A DNA stretch of 64,000 bases, from positions 106,026-170,025 of the forward strand of contig NZ_JAUSPS010000097.1 of the NCBI RefSeq assembly GCF_030652775.1, in the 5' to 3' direction. The stretch comes from Acetobacterium sp. (GTDB taxonomy: Bacteria > Bacillota > Clostridia > Eubacteriales > Eubacteriaceae). The notes beneath the pieces were generated by a model that did no database searches, had not been told where the DNA came from, and worked only from the letters and a program-made list of their open reading frames with translations. Of this stretch, positions 45,160 to 55,645 are shown one piece after another (the first letter of the stretch is position 1; each line of letters opens with the position of its first letter). The translations under genes were made by a program, and so were the position numbers.

Positions 45160-45812
45160 TTTGTCCTCCTTAATAATCTTTTTTCTACAATTCCTAATAA
45201 ACCATCGGCCACAAAGGCCAGTAAGGCCACCAGCAAACTGCCGGTCACCGTCATTTCATCAAAATTCGTGGTGATGCCCCGCCAAATCGCCACGCCCAGT
45301 CCGCCGGCGCCGATAAAGGAAGCAATCCCAGCCAGAGCGATGGTCATGACCACCATATTGCGGATCCCGGCGATGATCACCGGCAGCGCCAGGGGAAACT
45401 GAATCTTTGACAGCAACTGCCAGGGGGTGCTACCCATCCCCACGGCCGCCTCCAGAATCTGATCATCCACCTCGATCAGCCCCACATAGGTATTGCGGAT
45501 CACCGGTAGCAGTCCATAAATCACCAGAGCGATGATCGCCGTGGTATTGCCGATGCCAGTGATCGATACAAAAAAACCAAACATCGCAATCGAAGGAATG
45601 GTATAGAGCACATTGGTGAGACCAATCACCACGCTGGCGGCTTTTTTTGATTTGGAAATCATAATCCCGGTGGCAACTCCCACTACCGTAATAATCACAA
45701 TTGCAATTAAGCTCAACACGATGTGCTGCAGCAGCAGTTCGATAAAAAAATCACTTCTAGTCTGAAATAATTCACCTAAATTTTTTATGAATTTCATGAG
45801 CGTTACCGACAC
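45156..45812 (-). CDS. osmoprotectant ABC permease (OpuCB-like)
   Basis: A 218-residue permease with five membrane helices and the coupling loop LEAAVGMGSTPWQLLSKIQFPLALP. The start is ambiguous: a GTG at 45812 has AGGAA only one base away, while an ATG at 45797 is further from it. It is the first gene of the operon. Only one permease gene exists, so it may form a homodimer. Confidence 0.88.
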   Translation of the reverse strand: MSVTLMKFIKNLGELFQTRSDFFIELLLQHIVLSLIAIVIITVVGVATGIMISKSKKAASVVIGLTNVLYTIPSIAMFGFFVSITGIGNTTAIIALVIYGLLPVIRNTYVGLIEVDDQILEAAVGMGSTPWQLLSKIQFPLALPVIIAGIRNMVVMTIALAGIASFIGAGGLGVAIWRGITTNFDEMTVTGSLLVALLAFVADGLLGIVEKRLLRRTK

Positions 45813-45990
45813 TTTCCTGTTGTTTGCTGAATTTCTTTGAAGTCATCGACCAAGGCTGTAACCAACCTGACTGATAAATAAAATTGCTGCTACGATACCA
45901 TTAATACCCCAAAAAGCTGGATTGAAGCAATACCTATCAGAAATCTCCTTGATGAATGCTTTTAATAATGATAGATTGCACCCTTAAAGC

Positions 45991-46025
45991 AAAAGGCCTC
46001 CACGCTTTACACGTGGAGGCCTTTT
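45991..46025 (-). terminator. terminator of the first 7TM-GGDEF-EAL gene
   Basis: AAAAGGCCTCCACG (45991-46004) pairs perfectly with CGTGGAGGCCTTTT (46012-46025). It has flanking T and A runs on both sides. Confidence 0.88.
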
Positions 46026-46061
46026 GAATATCACTATAATAAATCAGAAATTCTTTATCGT

Positions 46062-49000
46062 TTATCGCACCTGAACGGACCCTAGTTTATTCTCAAAAGC
46101 TTCAGCTGACACGGGTCGGCCGCAGTAATATCCCTGAATCTCGTCACAGCTCTGGACCCTGAGAAAATTGAGTTGGCTTTCTGTTTCCACCCCTTCAGCA
46201 ATGACCCGTAGCCCCAGCTTTTTGGCCAGATGGATCATCACCGAAATGATTGATTCGTCCTTAGGCTGAACCCCAATTCCGCAAATAAAAGGTCGGTCGA
46301 TTTTGATGCTGTCGACCGGCAGGTCTTTTATCCGACTCAACGAAGAAAACTCGGTGCCGAAATCATCAATGCTGATACGTACACCCATGGCTTTCAGCTG
46401 GCGAAGAGTCTGGACCACATCCTGTGACTCCTCCATAGCAATGGTTTCGGTTATTTCCAGTTCCAGATATTCCGGATCCAGACCGGTTTGCTCCAAACAA
46501 TTCTTGACGACCGTGATCAGATCACTGCGAAACTGATCCACCGATAGATTCACCGACACCGGCAGCGGTTTAACGCCGCGATCCTGCCAGGACTTGTTCT
46601 GGGCACAGGCTGTCAGCAACACCCATTCGCCGATCGCTGTCATCAGACCATTCTGCTCAGCAAAGGGAATAAATACCTCTGGCAATACGTTTCCCAGTTC
46701 GGGATGTTCCCAGCGGAGCAGGGCTTCACAGCCAACCACTGTCAGTCTTTCGATCTCAACTTTGGGCTGGTAGTGCAGGTATAGCTCCTGTCGCTCCAGC
46801 GCTCGATGCAAACTGTTGGTCAGGATCATTTTCTCCCGGACATCCTTTTTCATGGCTTCCGAACAAAAAACAACCTGGCTCTTACCTTTTCTTTTGGCGT
46901 CATACATCGCCAGATCGGCATGTTTGATCAGCGACTGGACGGTGTCCCCATCTTCCGGGAAAACTGCGATTCCACCGCTTCCGGAAATATAAAATTCCTG
47001 TTCACCAAGGCTTACCGGCTGATGAAAGACCGACATTAATTGTTTTGCTACCTCCGCCAGTTCGCATTTATCGGTTAACTGCGACACCAGAATCAGGAAC
47101 TCATCCCCGCCAAACCGCGCCATTGAATCACTATGTCTGAGATTTTCCGACAAACGCATGCCGATGTGTTTTAGTAGATGATCACCCCAGTCATGCCCCA
47201 TGGTATCATTGACTTCCTTAAATCCATCAATATCCACAAAGATCACCCCAAGCTGCTTGCCATCGGCTTTCGCTGCTTCAATCGACTTCTCCAGCCGGTT
47301 ATGAAACAGCATCCGGTTAGGCAAGCCGGTCAGGCTATCATAATAAGCCCGGTTATGCATTTCTTTTTCGTTTTCAATCTTGACGATGGCATCGGCCAGA
47401 ATATTGGCCAGTACGCAGAGCAGTTCCGGGTCATCCATCCGCCAGTATTTTTTTTTCTGAATCTGGTCAAATCCCAGAAACCCGATGATCTTTTCTCTGC
47501 TTTGAATGGGGATCAGTATCAGCGCCGATATCTGATACTCTCGCAATTTTTCTTTTTCGTCTATCGCTTCATCAGGCAATTTGTCAATTGATTCCAGATA
47601 AACAAGCTGATTGTTCAAAAGCTGTTTGACACACCATGGGAAAGCAGATTGGGGAATCTTTACGGTCTTTTGCACAGACGGCAAATTGACTCCAGCTAAC
47701 CACTCATCGATGTAACAAAATTCACCCTTGTCTTCAGAAAACATCCCCACATAGGTGCGATCCGAATTGGTAAATTCCCCGCTTGTTTTTAACAGATCCT
47801 GAACCTTTTCGTCAAAGTTGCTGGCGGATACCGAAACAAAATGGGTAGTCACCTGAGAAATCATCTTTTGAAAACCAATCTGTCGATCATTTTCTTTGAG
47901 TCTGGCAATATAAATGCGATTGGTATAGCCCGCCAGGTGAATGGCAACAATGCAGATGAAAAATCTGGCCAAATAATCTGCCGTCCCAATATGTGACCAC
48001 TGACCCGGTTTCCATAAGCAGATGATCGAACCCGAAATAAGCATTACCAATGCAAAAATAACAAACATTTTCTGGCGTCTAAAAATAATGGTGGTCATCA
48101 TAAAAATTAGTGGCACCGCCCACACCGTATTGGCTAGATTATCCAGCGGTTTAAAGAGCGCCAAGGGAATGGCAACTGCCATCAGCATCGTCATAATCTG
48201 ATCCTGGCTTGTCGTTGATAAACCGGAGAAGGGCAGACTGTAAATACCGAGACCCAGAGCCAGATTAATGGTACTGACTAACATCACTCGCCATAATACA
48301 GTTGGGTGCAAAAAGAAGTGACCGAGATTTAAGACGCTGATGATAACTAATATAATTGCGATACCTCGGAATAGCGCTAAGTGCGCATCGCTACTGAGAA
48401 TTTCACTGATCTTTACTTTTTTTGTTGCCGTTTCTGGAGCCATCAGTTTATACTTTTTGATATCATAGCCAAATGCCAGTACCGGAATGAGAATAATAAT
48501 GGGCGCAATGGAGGGAATTTTATAGGCCAGCATGTTGTTTGCCAACATTTCTGATCCCGTGCCCAAAGCAATCGACACGGAAAATGCCAGTAGTAGCCAG
48601 AAAGCCTGCTGCTGCTTTTGTCGATCCGCAGATGTGCGATACCATTTAAACAACCCTCCCAGTGTAATCAGCGAAAAGCTCAGATAGTAAAGGTTATAGA
48701 AGCTATCCCAAAAATTGTTGCTGGGAATATTTCCCCAGCCAGCCGGGGTCTGAACCAGATTATATTGGGCATTGGCCAGATCAGGAAACAGCGAAAAAAC
48801 AGTAATGGTGATGGCCGCCGGCAGATAGATGGCTACTCGTATTTTCGGGGAACGGAGTAGTTCCTGCTTTTCGGTTAGCACAAGCATAAAATGCAGCATA
48901 AAACTGAAGGCGATTCCCCAGCCCAAGGCCGCAATCCGGCGCCAGATCAGCACACTCTGGACATCACTCAGCGAGTTAGAAATGGCAAAAGCAAAGGACC

Positions 49001-49139
49001 AGATGGCGTAGCTCATACATAACCAGAAAAACACTTGATTGAGTCGCTCTTTTTTATTGAGAAACAGACAAAAGAATCCCAGACTGCTATACAGGATAAA
49101 AATTAAATAGAATAGCATTGATATTTGATTTTGCAGCAT
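46062..49139 (-). CDS. 7TM-GAF-GGDEF-EAL c-di-GMP protein, paralogue 1
   Basis: A 1025-residue protein. The N-terminus is a seven-helix sensor like the 7TM module of some histidine kinases (including MLQNQISMLFYLIFILYSS), followed by a second group of five or six helices up to about residue 405. A GAF domain lies at about 435-590. GGDEF has an intact RFGGDEFLI motif, and EAL has CEALLRWEHP with DDFGTEFSSL. Start at 49139, where AAGGGG lies six bases upstream. It follows its paralogue by 44 bases, probably cotranscribed. Confidence 0.88.
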   Translation of the reverse strand: MLQNQISMLFYLIFILYSSLGFFCLFLNKKERLNQVFFWLCMSYAIWSFAFAISNSLSDVQSVLIWRRIAALGWGIAFSFMLHFMLVLTEKQELLRSPKIRVAIYLPAAITITVFSLFPDLANAQYNLVQTPAGWGNIPSNNFWDSFYNLYYLSFSLITLGGLFKWYRTSADRQKQQQAFWLLLAFSVSIALGTGSEMLANNMLAYKIPSIAPIIILIPVLAFGYDIKKYKLMAPETATKKVKISEILSSDAHLALFRGIAIILVIISVLNLGHFFLHPTVLWRVMLVSTINLALGLGIYSLPFSGLSTTSQDQIMTMLMAVAIPLALFKPLDNLANTVWAVPLIFMMTTIIFRRQKMFVIFALVMLISGSIICLWKPGQWSHIGTADYLARFFICIVAIHLAGYTNRIYIARLKENDRQIGFQKMISQVTTHFVSVSASNFDEKVQDLLKTSGEFTNSDRTYVGMFSEDKGEFCYIDEWLAGVNLPSVQKTVKIPQSAFPWCVKQLLNNQLVYLESIDKLPDEAIDEKEKLREYQISALILIPIQSREKIIGFLGFDQIQKKKYWRMDDPELLCVLANILADAIVKIENEKEMHNRAYYDSLTGLPNRMLFHNRLEKSIEAAKADGKQLGVIFVDIDGFKEVNDTMGHDWGDHLLKHIGMRLSENLRHSDSMARFGGDEFLILVSQLTDKCELAEVAKQLMSVFHQPVSLGEQEFYISGSGGIAVFPEDGDTVQSLIKHADLAMYDAKRKGKSQVVFCSEAMKKDVREKMILTNSLHRALERQELYLHYQPKVEIERLTVVGCEALLRWEHPELGNVLPEVFIPFAEQNGLMTAIGEWVLLTACAQNKSWQDRGVKPLPVSVNLSVDQFRSDLITVVKNCLEQTGLDPEYLELEITETIAMEESQDVVQTLRQLKAMGVRISIDDFGTEFSSLSRIKDLPVDSIKIDRPFICGIGVQPKDESIISVMIHLAKKLGLRVIAEGVETESQLNFLRVQSCDEIQGYYCGRPVSAEAFENKLGSVQVR

Positions 49140-49182
49140 TTTTATCCCCTTAACAATCGTAATCCTAAAGTTTATCTTTGTT

Positions 49183-52100
49183 TTATGAAAGAACTCCACC
49201 AGCCAGTGCTTCTACGCACCGGGAATTATTTTTTATCCTGGAAAATTGGTTCTGATAAATGTCCTCTTTGATGGCAGCGGCAGAAACCGGCTTCGAGAAA
49301 TAAAACCCCTGGATCTCATCGCAAGCCTCCACCTTTAGAAATGCTAACTGCGCAGCTGTTTCCACCCCTTCGGCAGTAACTTCCAAGCCCAGCTCCCGAG
49401 CCAGATGGATCATCACCGATATAACCGCTTCATCCCGGGGATTCTCGCCGATCCCCCAGATAAACTGTTTGTCGATCTTTAGTCGATCCACCGGCAGATC
49501 TTTTAACCGGCGCAGCGAAGAAAAGGCCGTGCCAAAGTCATCGATGCTGATGGTCACGCCCAATTTTTTTAATGCCTCCAGCTGCCTAACCACATATTGG
49601 GAGGTCTTCATGGCAATCCCCTCGGTGATTTCCAGTTCCAGATACTGTGGTTCCAGCCCGGTAGCATCCAGACAGTTGCGGATAATACGCTCCAGATTGG
49701 AACTGCGAAATTGTTCCACCGACAGATTAACGCCCATCCGCACCGGCTTGTATCCTTGATCCTGCCAGATCTTGTTCTGGGCACAGGCAGTTTTCAGCAC
49801 CCATTCGCCAATGCTGCTGATTAATCCGCTTTGTTCAGCCAGGGGTATGAATACTTCTGGAGAAATGACACCCCGTTCCGGATGTTGCCACCGCAGCAGC
49901 GCTTCAAAACCGCTTATCTCATGGGTAATAGCTGATACCTGGGGTTGATAATGGAGAAACAGCTCCTGCTCTTCCAGGGCTCGATGAAGGCTGTTGGTCA
50001 GGGTCATCTTTTCCTGAACCGCCTCTTTCATAACGCCTGAGCAGTATGAAATTCGGCCTTTTCCGCTTTTTTTTGCGGCGTACATCGCTAGATCAGCATT
50101 CTTAATCAGGCTATTGACATTTTCCCCATCTTTGGGGTAAACAGCAATCCCACCACTTCCGGAAATATACAGTTCCTGTTCAGCCACCAGCATCGGGCGA
50201 TGAAATATTGACATGACCTGCCCGGCCATTTTTTCCAGCTCCAGATGATGTGAAATCTGGGGAACCATAATCAGAAACTCATCACCGCCAAACCGACCGA
50301 CCAGATCAGCTTCACCAAGGCAATCAGTAAGCCGCTTCCCAATCCGACTCAGTAGCTGATCGCCCCAGTCATGACCCAGGGTATCGTTCACTTCCTTAAA
50401 ACCGTCCAGATCGATAAAGATCACCCCCAGGTTTTTCCCGGTTTCTCTGGCCAGGTCAATAGCCTGCTCCAATCGTCGATAAAACAAAACCCGATTGGGG
50501 ATCCCCGTGAGGGGATCATAATAGGCCAGATAATTCATGTCATGTTCGGTTTCCACCTTCGCAATGGCATCCGCCAGAAGATTGGCCAGCACTCTAAGCC
50601 AATCCTGGTCGATGACCCGTAAAGCCTTGCTCCCATGCATCTCATCAAATCCGATCAGACCGATGATACTGTGATTACTCTGAATCGGAACGAGTATCTG
50701 GGATCGAACTTTTTGCTTTTTTAGCCATTGTCGTTCCTCATCAGCCGTTACCGGAAGCTGATTCGCACTGGGAATATAAACAATATCATTATTTAGAAGC
50801 TGCCCGATACTCCAGGCAAGTGTCGTTGCCACGTTATTTTCGGTATCACCGATCAGGGGTGTTATTCCTTCTTTGAGCCATTCATGGGTAAAAAACAGCT
50901 TTTTTCCATCCTGCGAAAACCGCCCGATATAAACCCGATCGGTTCTGGTAAAATTGCCGCTTTTTTTAAGTAATTGATTGATCTTTTCATCAAAATTGGT
51001 GCGATTCATGGTTACAAAATCTGACGACAATTGTGAAATCATTTTCTGAAAGGCATCCTGTTTACTATTTTCCTGTAATCGCAAAACATAAATCTGGGTG
51101 ATGATGGCCGTCATTCCAATCCCGATTATGTAGAACAGCAGTCGGTAAAAATAAAACTTCTGATCAACCATCAGCCATAAATCTGGCATCAATATCCATA
51201 GAATCACTTCCATCAGCAGACTTAAAGCACCTAGCACCAAAAAAATGTTTTTATTATTAAAAATAACCGTAATCATCATAAAAAATATCGGAACCGGCCA
51301 GATAATGTTGATGAAATCCGTGTTGAAATAGGCCAGCATCACAACCGGCATCAGGATTCCCAGAAAAAGCCCCAGGACCGTCTCCTGAACTTTGATGGAC
51401 TTAAAGAGATAGGGAATGCCCACAACAACGGCTCCCATCAATACCAGCGTAAAACTTAATAATAGCCCGGTTATACTATTTTCACCAGCTCTGATCCGGT
51501 CATAGAAATTCAGAATACTCCCGACAATCATTACGATACTGACATATTTCAAAAGCCTCGTGCGGCTGAGCGTACTGAGAATTATTCCTTCTGGTTGTGA
51601 TTCATTTATATTCTGGGGAGACAGCATCAAACCATACTTACGGATGATACAATAAATTGTAACCACCGGTATCATGATAATCAGCGGCGCCAAAGACGGT
51701 AGCTGAACGTTTGAGTAACTAACGGTTATAATATCGGTCAGAGTTCCCAACACCAAAGCCACCAGAAAGGATGAAAGAATTGCCAGCGCTTTTTTTCGGT
51801 TAATTGCGCTATCCGTTTGCCGATACCATTGGACAATTACTATCATCGATGCCAGGGAAAAACTCAGATAATAACCTAAAAACATCCGGTCATACCAGAT
51901 CACATCCGTTGTTGTGATCCAACCTGCCGGGGAATAGATCATTTGAACATGTCCATTTTCAGGCATACTATAAATAAAAAAGACGATGACGTTAATTACC
52001 GCAGGCAGATAAAGCAATGACGTCAACAGCGTTTTTTTTTGTTTTTGACTCCAACTGGATTCCATCAGGACAATACTAAAATGAAGCATGATACTGTAAA

Positions 52101-52332
52101 CCACTCCCCAGCCAAGTACTGACATGCGCCGCCATAAAAGCGCTTCTTCGCTGGTGAGTGAAGAATTGATGGCCGCAAATGTAAATCCCCACAAGGCAAA
52201 GCAAAAACAGAGACAGGCAAACACCCGATTGAGTCTCGATTTAATGTTGACGGTTAAACTATAGGTTCCAAAAATAACATAGACGACAAATGTAAGATAG
52301 AATGTCATGGATATGATATTTTGAAGTGTCAT
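49183..52332 (-). CDS. 7TM-GAF-GGDEF-EAL c-di-GMP protein, paralogue 2
   Basis: A 1049-residue paralogue of the downstream gene with the same layout: seven-helix module, second membrane group, GAF, GGDEF (RFGGDEFLI intact) and EAL (FEALLRWQHP, DDFGTAFSSL). GAGGAGG lies four bases before the ATG at 52332. The sensor regions are more divergent than the catalytic regions, suggesting duplication followed by divergence of the signal. Both domains look catalytically competent. Confidence 0.88.
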   Translation of the reverse strand: MTLQNIISMTFYLTFVVYVIFGTYSLTVNIKSRLNRVFACLCFCFALWGFTFAAINSSLTSEEALLWRRMSVLGWGVVYSIMLHFSIVLMESSWSQKQKKTLLTSLLYLPAVINVIVFFIYSMPENGHVQMIYSPAGWITTTDVIWYDRMFLGYYLSFSLASMIVIVQWYRQTDSAINRKKALAILSSFLVALVLGTLTDIITVSYSNVQLPSLAPLIIMIPVVTIYCIIRKYGLMLSPQNINESQPEGIILSTLSRTRLLKYVSIVMIVGSILNFYDRIRAGENSITGLLLSFTLVLMGAVVVGIPYLFKSIKVQETVLGLFLGILMPVVMLAYFNTDFINIIWPVPIFFMMITVIFNNKNIFLVLGALSLLMEVILWILMPDLWLMVDQKFYFYRLLFYIIGIGMTAIITQIYVLRLQENSKQDAFQKMISQLSSDFVTMNRTNFDEKINQLLKKSGNFTRTDRVYIGRFSQDGKKLFFTHEWLKEGITPLIGDTENNVATTLAWSIGQLLNNDIVYIPSANQLPVTADEERQWLKKQKVRSQILVPIQSNHSIIGLIGFDEMHGSKALRVIDQDWLRVLANLLADAIAKVETEHDMNYLAYYDPLTGIPNRVLFYRRLEQAIDLARETGKNLGVIFIDLDGFKEVNDTLGHDWGDQLLSRIGKRLTDCLGEADLVGRFGGDEFLIMVPQISHHLELEKMAGQVMSIFHRPMLVAEQELYISGSGGIAVYPKDGENVNSLIKNADLAMYAAKKSGKGRISYCSGVMKEAVQEKMTLTNSLHRALEEQELFLHYQPQVSAITHEISGFEALLRWQHPERGVISPEVFIPLAEQSGLISSIGEWVLKTACAQNKIWQDQGYKPVRMGVNLSVEQFRSSNLERIIRNCLDATGLEPQYLELEITEGIAMKTSQYVVRQLEALKKLGVTISIDDFGTAFSSLRRLKDLPVDRLKIDKQFIWGIGENPRDEAVISVMIHLARELGLEVTAEGVETAAQLAFLKVEACDEIQGFYFSKPVSAAAIKEDIYQNQFSRIKNNSRCVEALAGGVLS

Positions 52333-52405
52333 TTGTCCTCCTCGACGATAATTGATCAATGCTAGTACTTAACATTATACTATTTTGCGACGCGATAATC
52401 AATTG

Positions 52406-52437
52406 GATAAAAATATGGCCCCCTCAATGAGGAGGCC
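52406..52437 (-). terminator. terminator of chemoreceptor 1
   Basis: GGCCTCCTC and GAGGGGGCC (plus-strand 52417-52437) form a hairpin with one mismatch. Read leftward, it is followed by ATATTTTTAT. Confidence 0.65.
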
Positions 52438-52477
52438 ATTTCAATCATTTTTTATTCTGCTTATTTTTGGGTTAATG

Positions 52478-55348
52478 TCAGTATTTATCCATTTCCATGT
52501 CATCCAAAACAATTTTTGGTTGCGGTGCTGGGGTATTATCTACCATTATCGTTTTTGGGGGAATTGCAGCATTGATTCGTTTTGATTTATTCGCAGCAGA
52601 CTTAAGCTGGAAGGCTCCGACCATCTGCTTGAGCATTTCCGCTTGACCAGTGAGTTCTTCGCTGGCGGCAGCACTTTCTTCGGCCGTGGCAGAATTGGTT
52701 TGAACCACGGTTGATACCTGTTCGATTCCCTGAGTAATCTGGGCGATTTCTGATGCTTGTTCATTGGATGCCTGGGCAATATCGCCTACCAGTCCGGTGA
52801 CCTTTTCAATTTCGCTGAGAATTTCTTTTAAGCTTTCCGCCGTTTGGTCAGCTATTTTTGTTCCCGTTTCAACCTTGTCGATGGAGCCTTCAATCAGACC
52901 GGTAGTTTCCTTGGCGGCCTCGGCACTGCGGGCGGCCAGGCTCCGAACTTCTTCGGCAACCACAGCAAAACCTTTACCATGCTGGCCGGCTCGGGCGGCT
53001 TCTACCGCTGCATTGGGCGCCAGAATATTGGTCTGAAAGGCGATGTCGTCAATGACTTTGATAATCCGGGAAATGTTTTTAGAGGACTCGTTGATATCCA
53101 CCATAGCTGTCACCATTTCTGTCATTTGGACGTTGCCAACCTCAGCATTACCGCGAACCTCCTGAGCCCGTTGATTGGCTTCATTGGCGCGCATGGCATT
53201 TTTCTTGGTTTCTCCGGCCACTTCTTCAATGGAGGCGTTCAGTTCCTGAATCGAGCTAGCCTGTTCGGTCGTTCCCTGGGACAGTGCCTGGCCGCCATCG
53301 GATATTTGTACCGCTCCGGCTTCAACCTGTCCTGCCGCGTCATTGATTTCGGCCATGGTCGTGCTGAGGGTGGTGGTGATATCATTCAAGGCGATCTTGA
53401 TGGCCTGGAAGTCTCCCAAATACTCGGAGGTGATCTCCTGATCCAAATTCCCCTGACCCATTTGTTCCAATGTCTGGGTGATTTCATCCACATAGCGTTT
53501 CAAGAAGGCAACGGTATTATTCATCGCCGCTTTGATTTCTGAGTAATCGCCATTATAATAGCCAGTCATTCCAGTATTTAAATTTCCTTTTGCCAACTCA
53601 TTGAGTGTCGCAGAAGCTTCCTGGACTGGAGCGACCACAGCATCCAGGGTCGCATTTACCCCATTAACAATTTTAGCAAAATCACCTTGATGTCGACTGG
53701 CATCAGCCCTCGTATCCAGTTGCCCTTCAATACCAGCTTGTGCCAGCATATTGGCATCATTAATCAGATTTTCAACCGAAGTTTGCACCGCTTCCAGGCT
53801 GTTTCTGATTTCGTTGAATTGAGCACTGACTTCAGAGGTGTATTCATCGGCTGCGCCAATCTCTAAATCAAAGGTCAAATCGCCTTCTGATAATTGGATC
53901 AGGTTATTACCCAGTCGCATCACTTCATTTTTGGTATAGTCACTGACCCGAATCATCGGCGTTAAATCTGAGACGACTTCGACAAAACCGACATTTTCAC
54001 CTTTGGCATCTTTGAGGTAGGCCGTGTCCTGTTTATAGTTGCGACCATACCAGTCAAAATAACTCTCTGCTAGTCCCTGATCGACCAGTCGTCGGATCCC
54101 GCAGCCGTCAGTCTGACAGATACTCGCTCCGGCATTGTAACAATCCATCCCACAGCCGGAAGCCCGATCAGTGATGACCCCATTGGCGATCATCATCGTT
54201 TCGAAAGACTTGTTCATAAAGATCCATTTCATGTCATTATCAGTAACGTGGATCGGGAATGGTACCGCATCAATAATGGCTTCGTACCAGACCATTTTGT
54301 CAACCACTGTATCCAGGGTAGCGTTGACCCCTTCAACAATTTCTTTATATCCGCCACGAAACTTTCCGGCATCACCGCGGGTCTCCCATTGACCCTGGAT
54401 AGCCGCCAGTGCCAGCATCGTCGCTTCATCAATGAGTGTGCGAATGGTTTCAATGGTCGACTTGATGGCTGGTGCCAATTCGTCCTGATCATCTCTGGGT
54501 TCGATATTCGCACTGACGTCTCCGCTGGCAAGCTGATTCATGGTTCCAATCACAACGTTCTGGATGGCATCCGAGAAGGAGTCCATCGCCTCGGCCATTT
54601 CGCCAATTTCATCCTTACGTTTCATCTTCAATCGCATCGTAAAATGGCCCATATTCATTTCTTTGCTCATCTGGGTTGCCTGTTGCAGAGGCTTGCTGAT
54701 CAATGAACGCAAGATCAAACCAAAGGCTATTGCCACGGCAAATGAGATCAAGGTAACAATAATCATGGTGTTCTTTGCGGTACTGGCTGTAGTTACGTCA
54801 AGTTCTTCAAAAACCTGCGCTTCCTCCAGCTTCATCGGCACCAGTTTATTGATGGCAGCCATTTCTACGGAAGCAGCTTTTCCATAGGAACCTTCATCCG
54901 CCAGCAGTGCAAAGGCTTCAGCATCCTTATTTTCAAGAGCCAGCGCTTTCACCTTTTCTAATTCGGTTGCCAGACTCTTTCGAGATACCACAAATTCTTC
55001 AAAAATCGCCTGCATCTCGGGATCAATCAGGGTCTCCTGAAAAGCCGCCGCTGCCTCATCGATTTCCTGATTGCGAACGCCGACCTGATCGGCATGTGAC
55101 AAAATTGAGGCCGGATCATTCGTAACAATCATATCTCTGACAATGACTTGCATCTCCTGATAGGATGTGGAGATCTGCCCGACCGCAGCAATTGGCAGGG
55201 TCATTTTTTCGTAGAGAATGATGTTTGAGTCTTCAAGTTTTTGCACATTGACATACCCGACAGCTCCAACTATCCCGGTAATCAAGGCAATAATAATGAA
55301 ACTAACCAGTAGTTTCGCACCAATTTTCATGTTATACATCCATTGCAT
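52478..55348 (-). CDS. methyl-accepting chemotaxis protein with cysteine-rich PAS domain
   Basis: A 956-residue chemoreceptor, with AAGGAG six bases before the ATG at 55348. A membrane helix at residues 8-30 and another near 195-215 flank a four-helix-bundle sensor. HAMP-like repeats follow, then a PAS-like domain with [20 protein letters not shown] (four Cys). The C-terminal signalling domain contains [20 protein letters not shown], where the strongly conserved ALNAA has become APNAA. The C-terminus ends DMEMDKY. It would report a signal to CheA/CheW, but the Pro in the hairpin tip may alter signalling. Confidence 0.9.
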   Translation of the reverse strand: MQWMYNMKIGAKLLVSFIIIALITGIVGAVGYVNVQKLEDSNIILYEKMTLPIAAVGQISTSYQEMQVIVRDMIVTNDPASILSHADQVGVRNQEIDEAAAAFQETLIDPEMQAIFEEFVVSRKSLATELEKVKALALENKDAEAFALLADEGSYGKAASVEMAAINKLVPMKLEEAQVFEELDVTTASTAKNTMIIVTLISFAVAIAFGLILRSLISKPLQQATQMSKEMNMGHFTMRLKMKRKDEIGEMAEAMDSFSDAIQNVVIGTMNQLASGDVSANIEPRDDQDELAPAIKSTIETIRTLIDEATMLALAAIQGQWETRGDAGKFRGGYKEIVEGVNATLDTVVDKMVWYEAIIDAVPFPIHVTDNDMKWIFMNKSFETMMIANGVITDRASGCGMDCYNAGASICQTDGCGIRRLVDQGLAESYFDWYGRNYKQDTAYLKDAKGENVGFVEVVSDLTPMIRVSDYTKNEVMRLGNNLIQLSEGDLTFDLEIGAADEYTSEVSAQFNEIRNSLEAVQTSVENLINDANMLAQAGIEGQLDTRADASRHQGDFAKIVNGVNATLDAVVAPVQEASATLNELAKGNLNTGMTGYYNGDYSEIKAAMNNTVAFLKRYVDEITQTLEQMGQGNLDQEITSEYLGDFQAIKIALNDITTTLSTTMAEINDAAGQVEAGAVQISDGGQALSQGTTEQASSIQELNASIEEVAGETKKNAMRANEANQRAQEVRGNAEVGNVQMTEMVTAMVDINESSKNISRIIKVIDDIAFQTNILAPNAAVEAARAGQHGKGFAVVAEEVRSLAARSAEAAKETTGLIEGSIDKVETGTKIADQTAESLKEILSEIEKVTGLVGDIAQASNEQASEIAQITQGIEQVSTVVQTNSATAEESAAASEELTGQAEMLKQMVGAFQLKSAANKSKRINAAIPPKTIMVDNTPAPQPKIVLDDMEMDKY

Positions 55349-55645
55349 GTTTTTCTCCTTCTGATTCTTTATCAATATCGATGTTGCTAATTTGCAAATC
55401 TAAATTTGACGGCAAGTGTCCGCTACATTTTGGCATAAAAAAAGAACGAAATAAAGTCAATTGCGAAGGCTTAGGATCCGTTCTCGCTGTTTAACGAACC
55501 AGACTTAACTTGATCTCGTTTTTTGTTAATTATAAAACAGTAGCAGGAATAATTATACTATTCTGTAAGATATTAGTCAATTGCTAAATTTTATGTTAAA
55601 AGACCATTATCTGACTTCTCACCGAACATCGATCTCCGGCCGTTC
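55349..55645. other. intergenic, chemoreceptor 1 leader
   Basis: About 300 bases between the pdxA stop and the chemoreceptor gene. A possible TTGACT-N17-TATGCC pair lies on the minus strand near 55436-55465, but it is weak. No ORF or strong hairpin was found. Confidence 0.35.
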
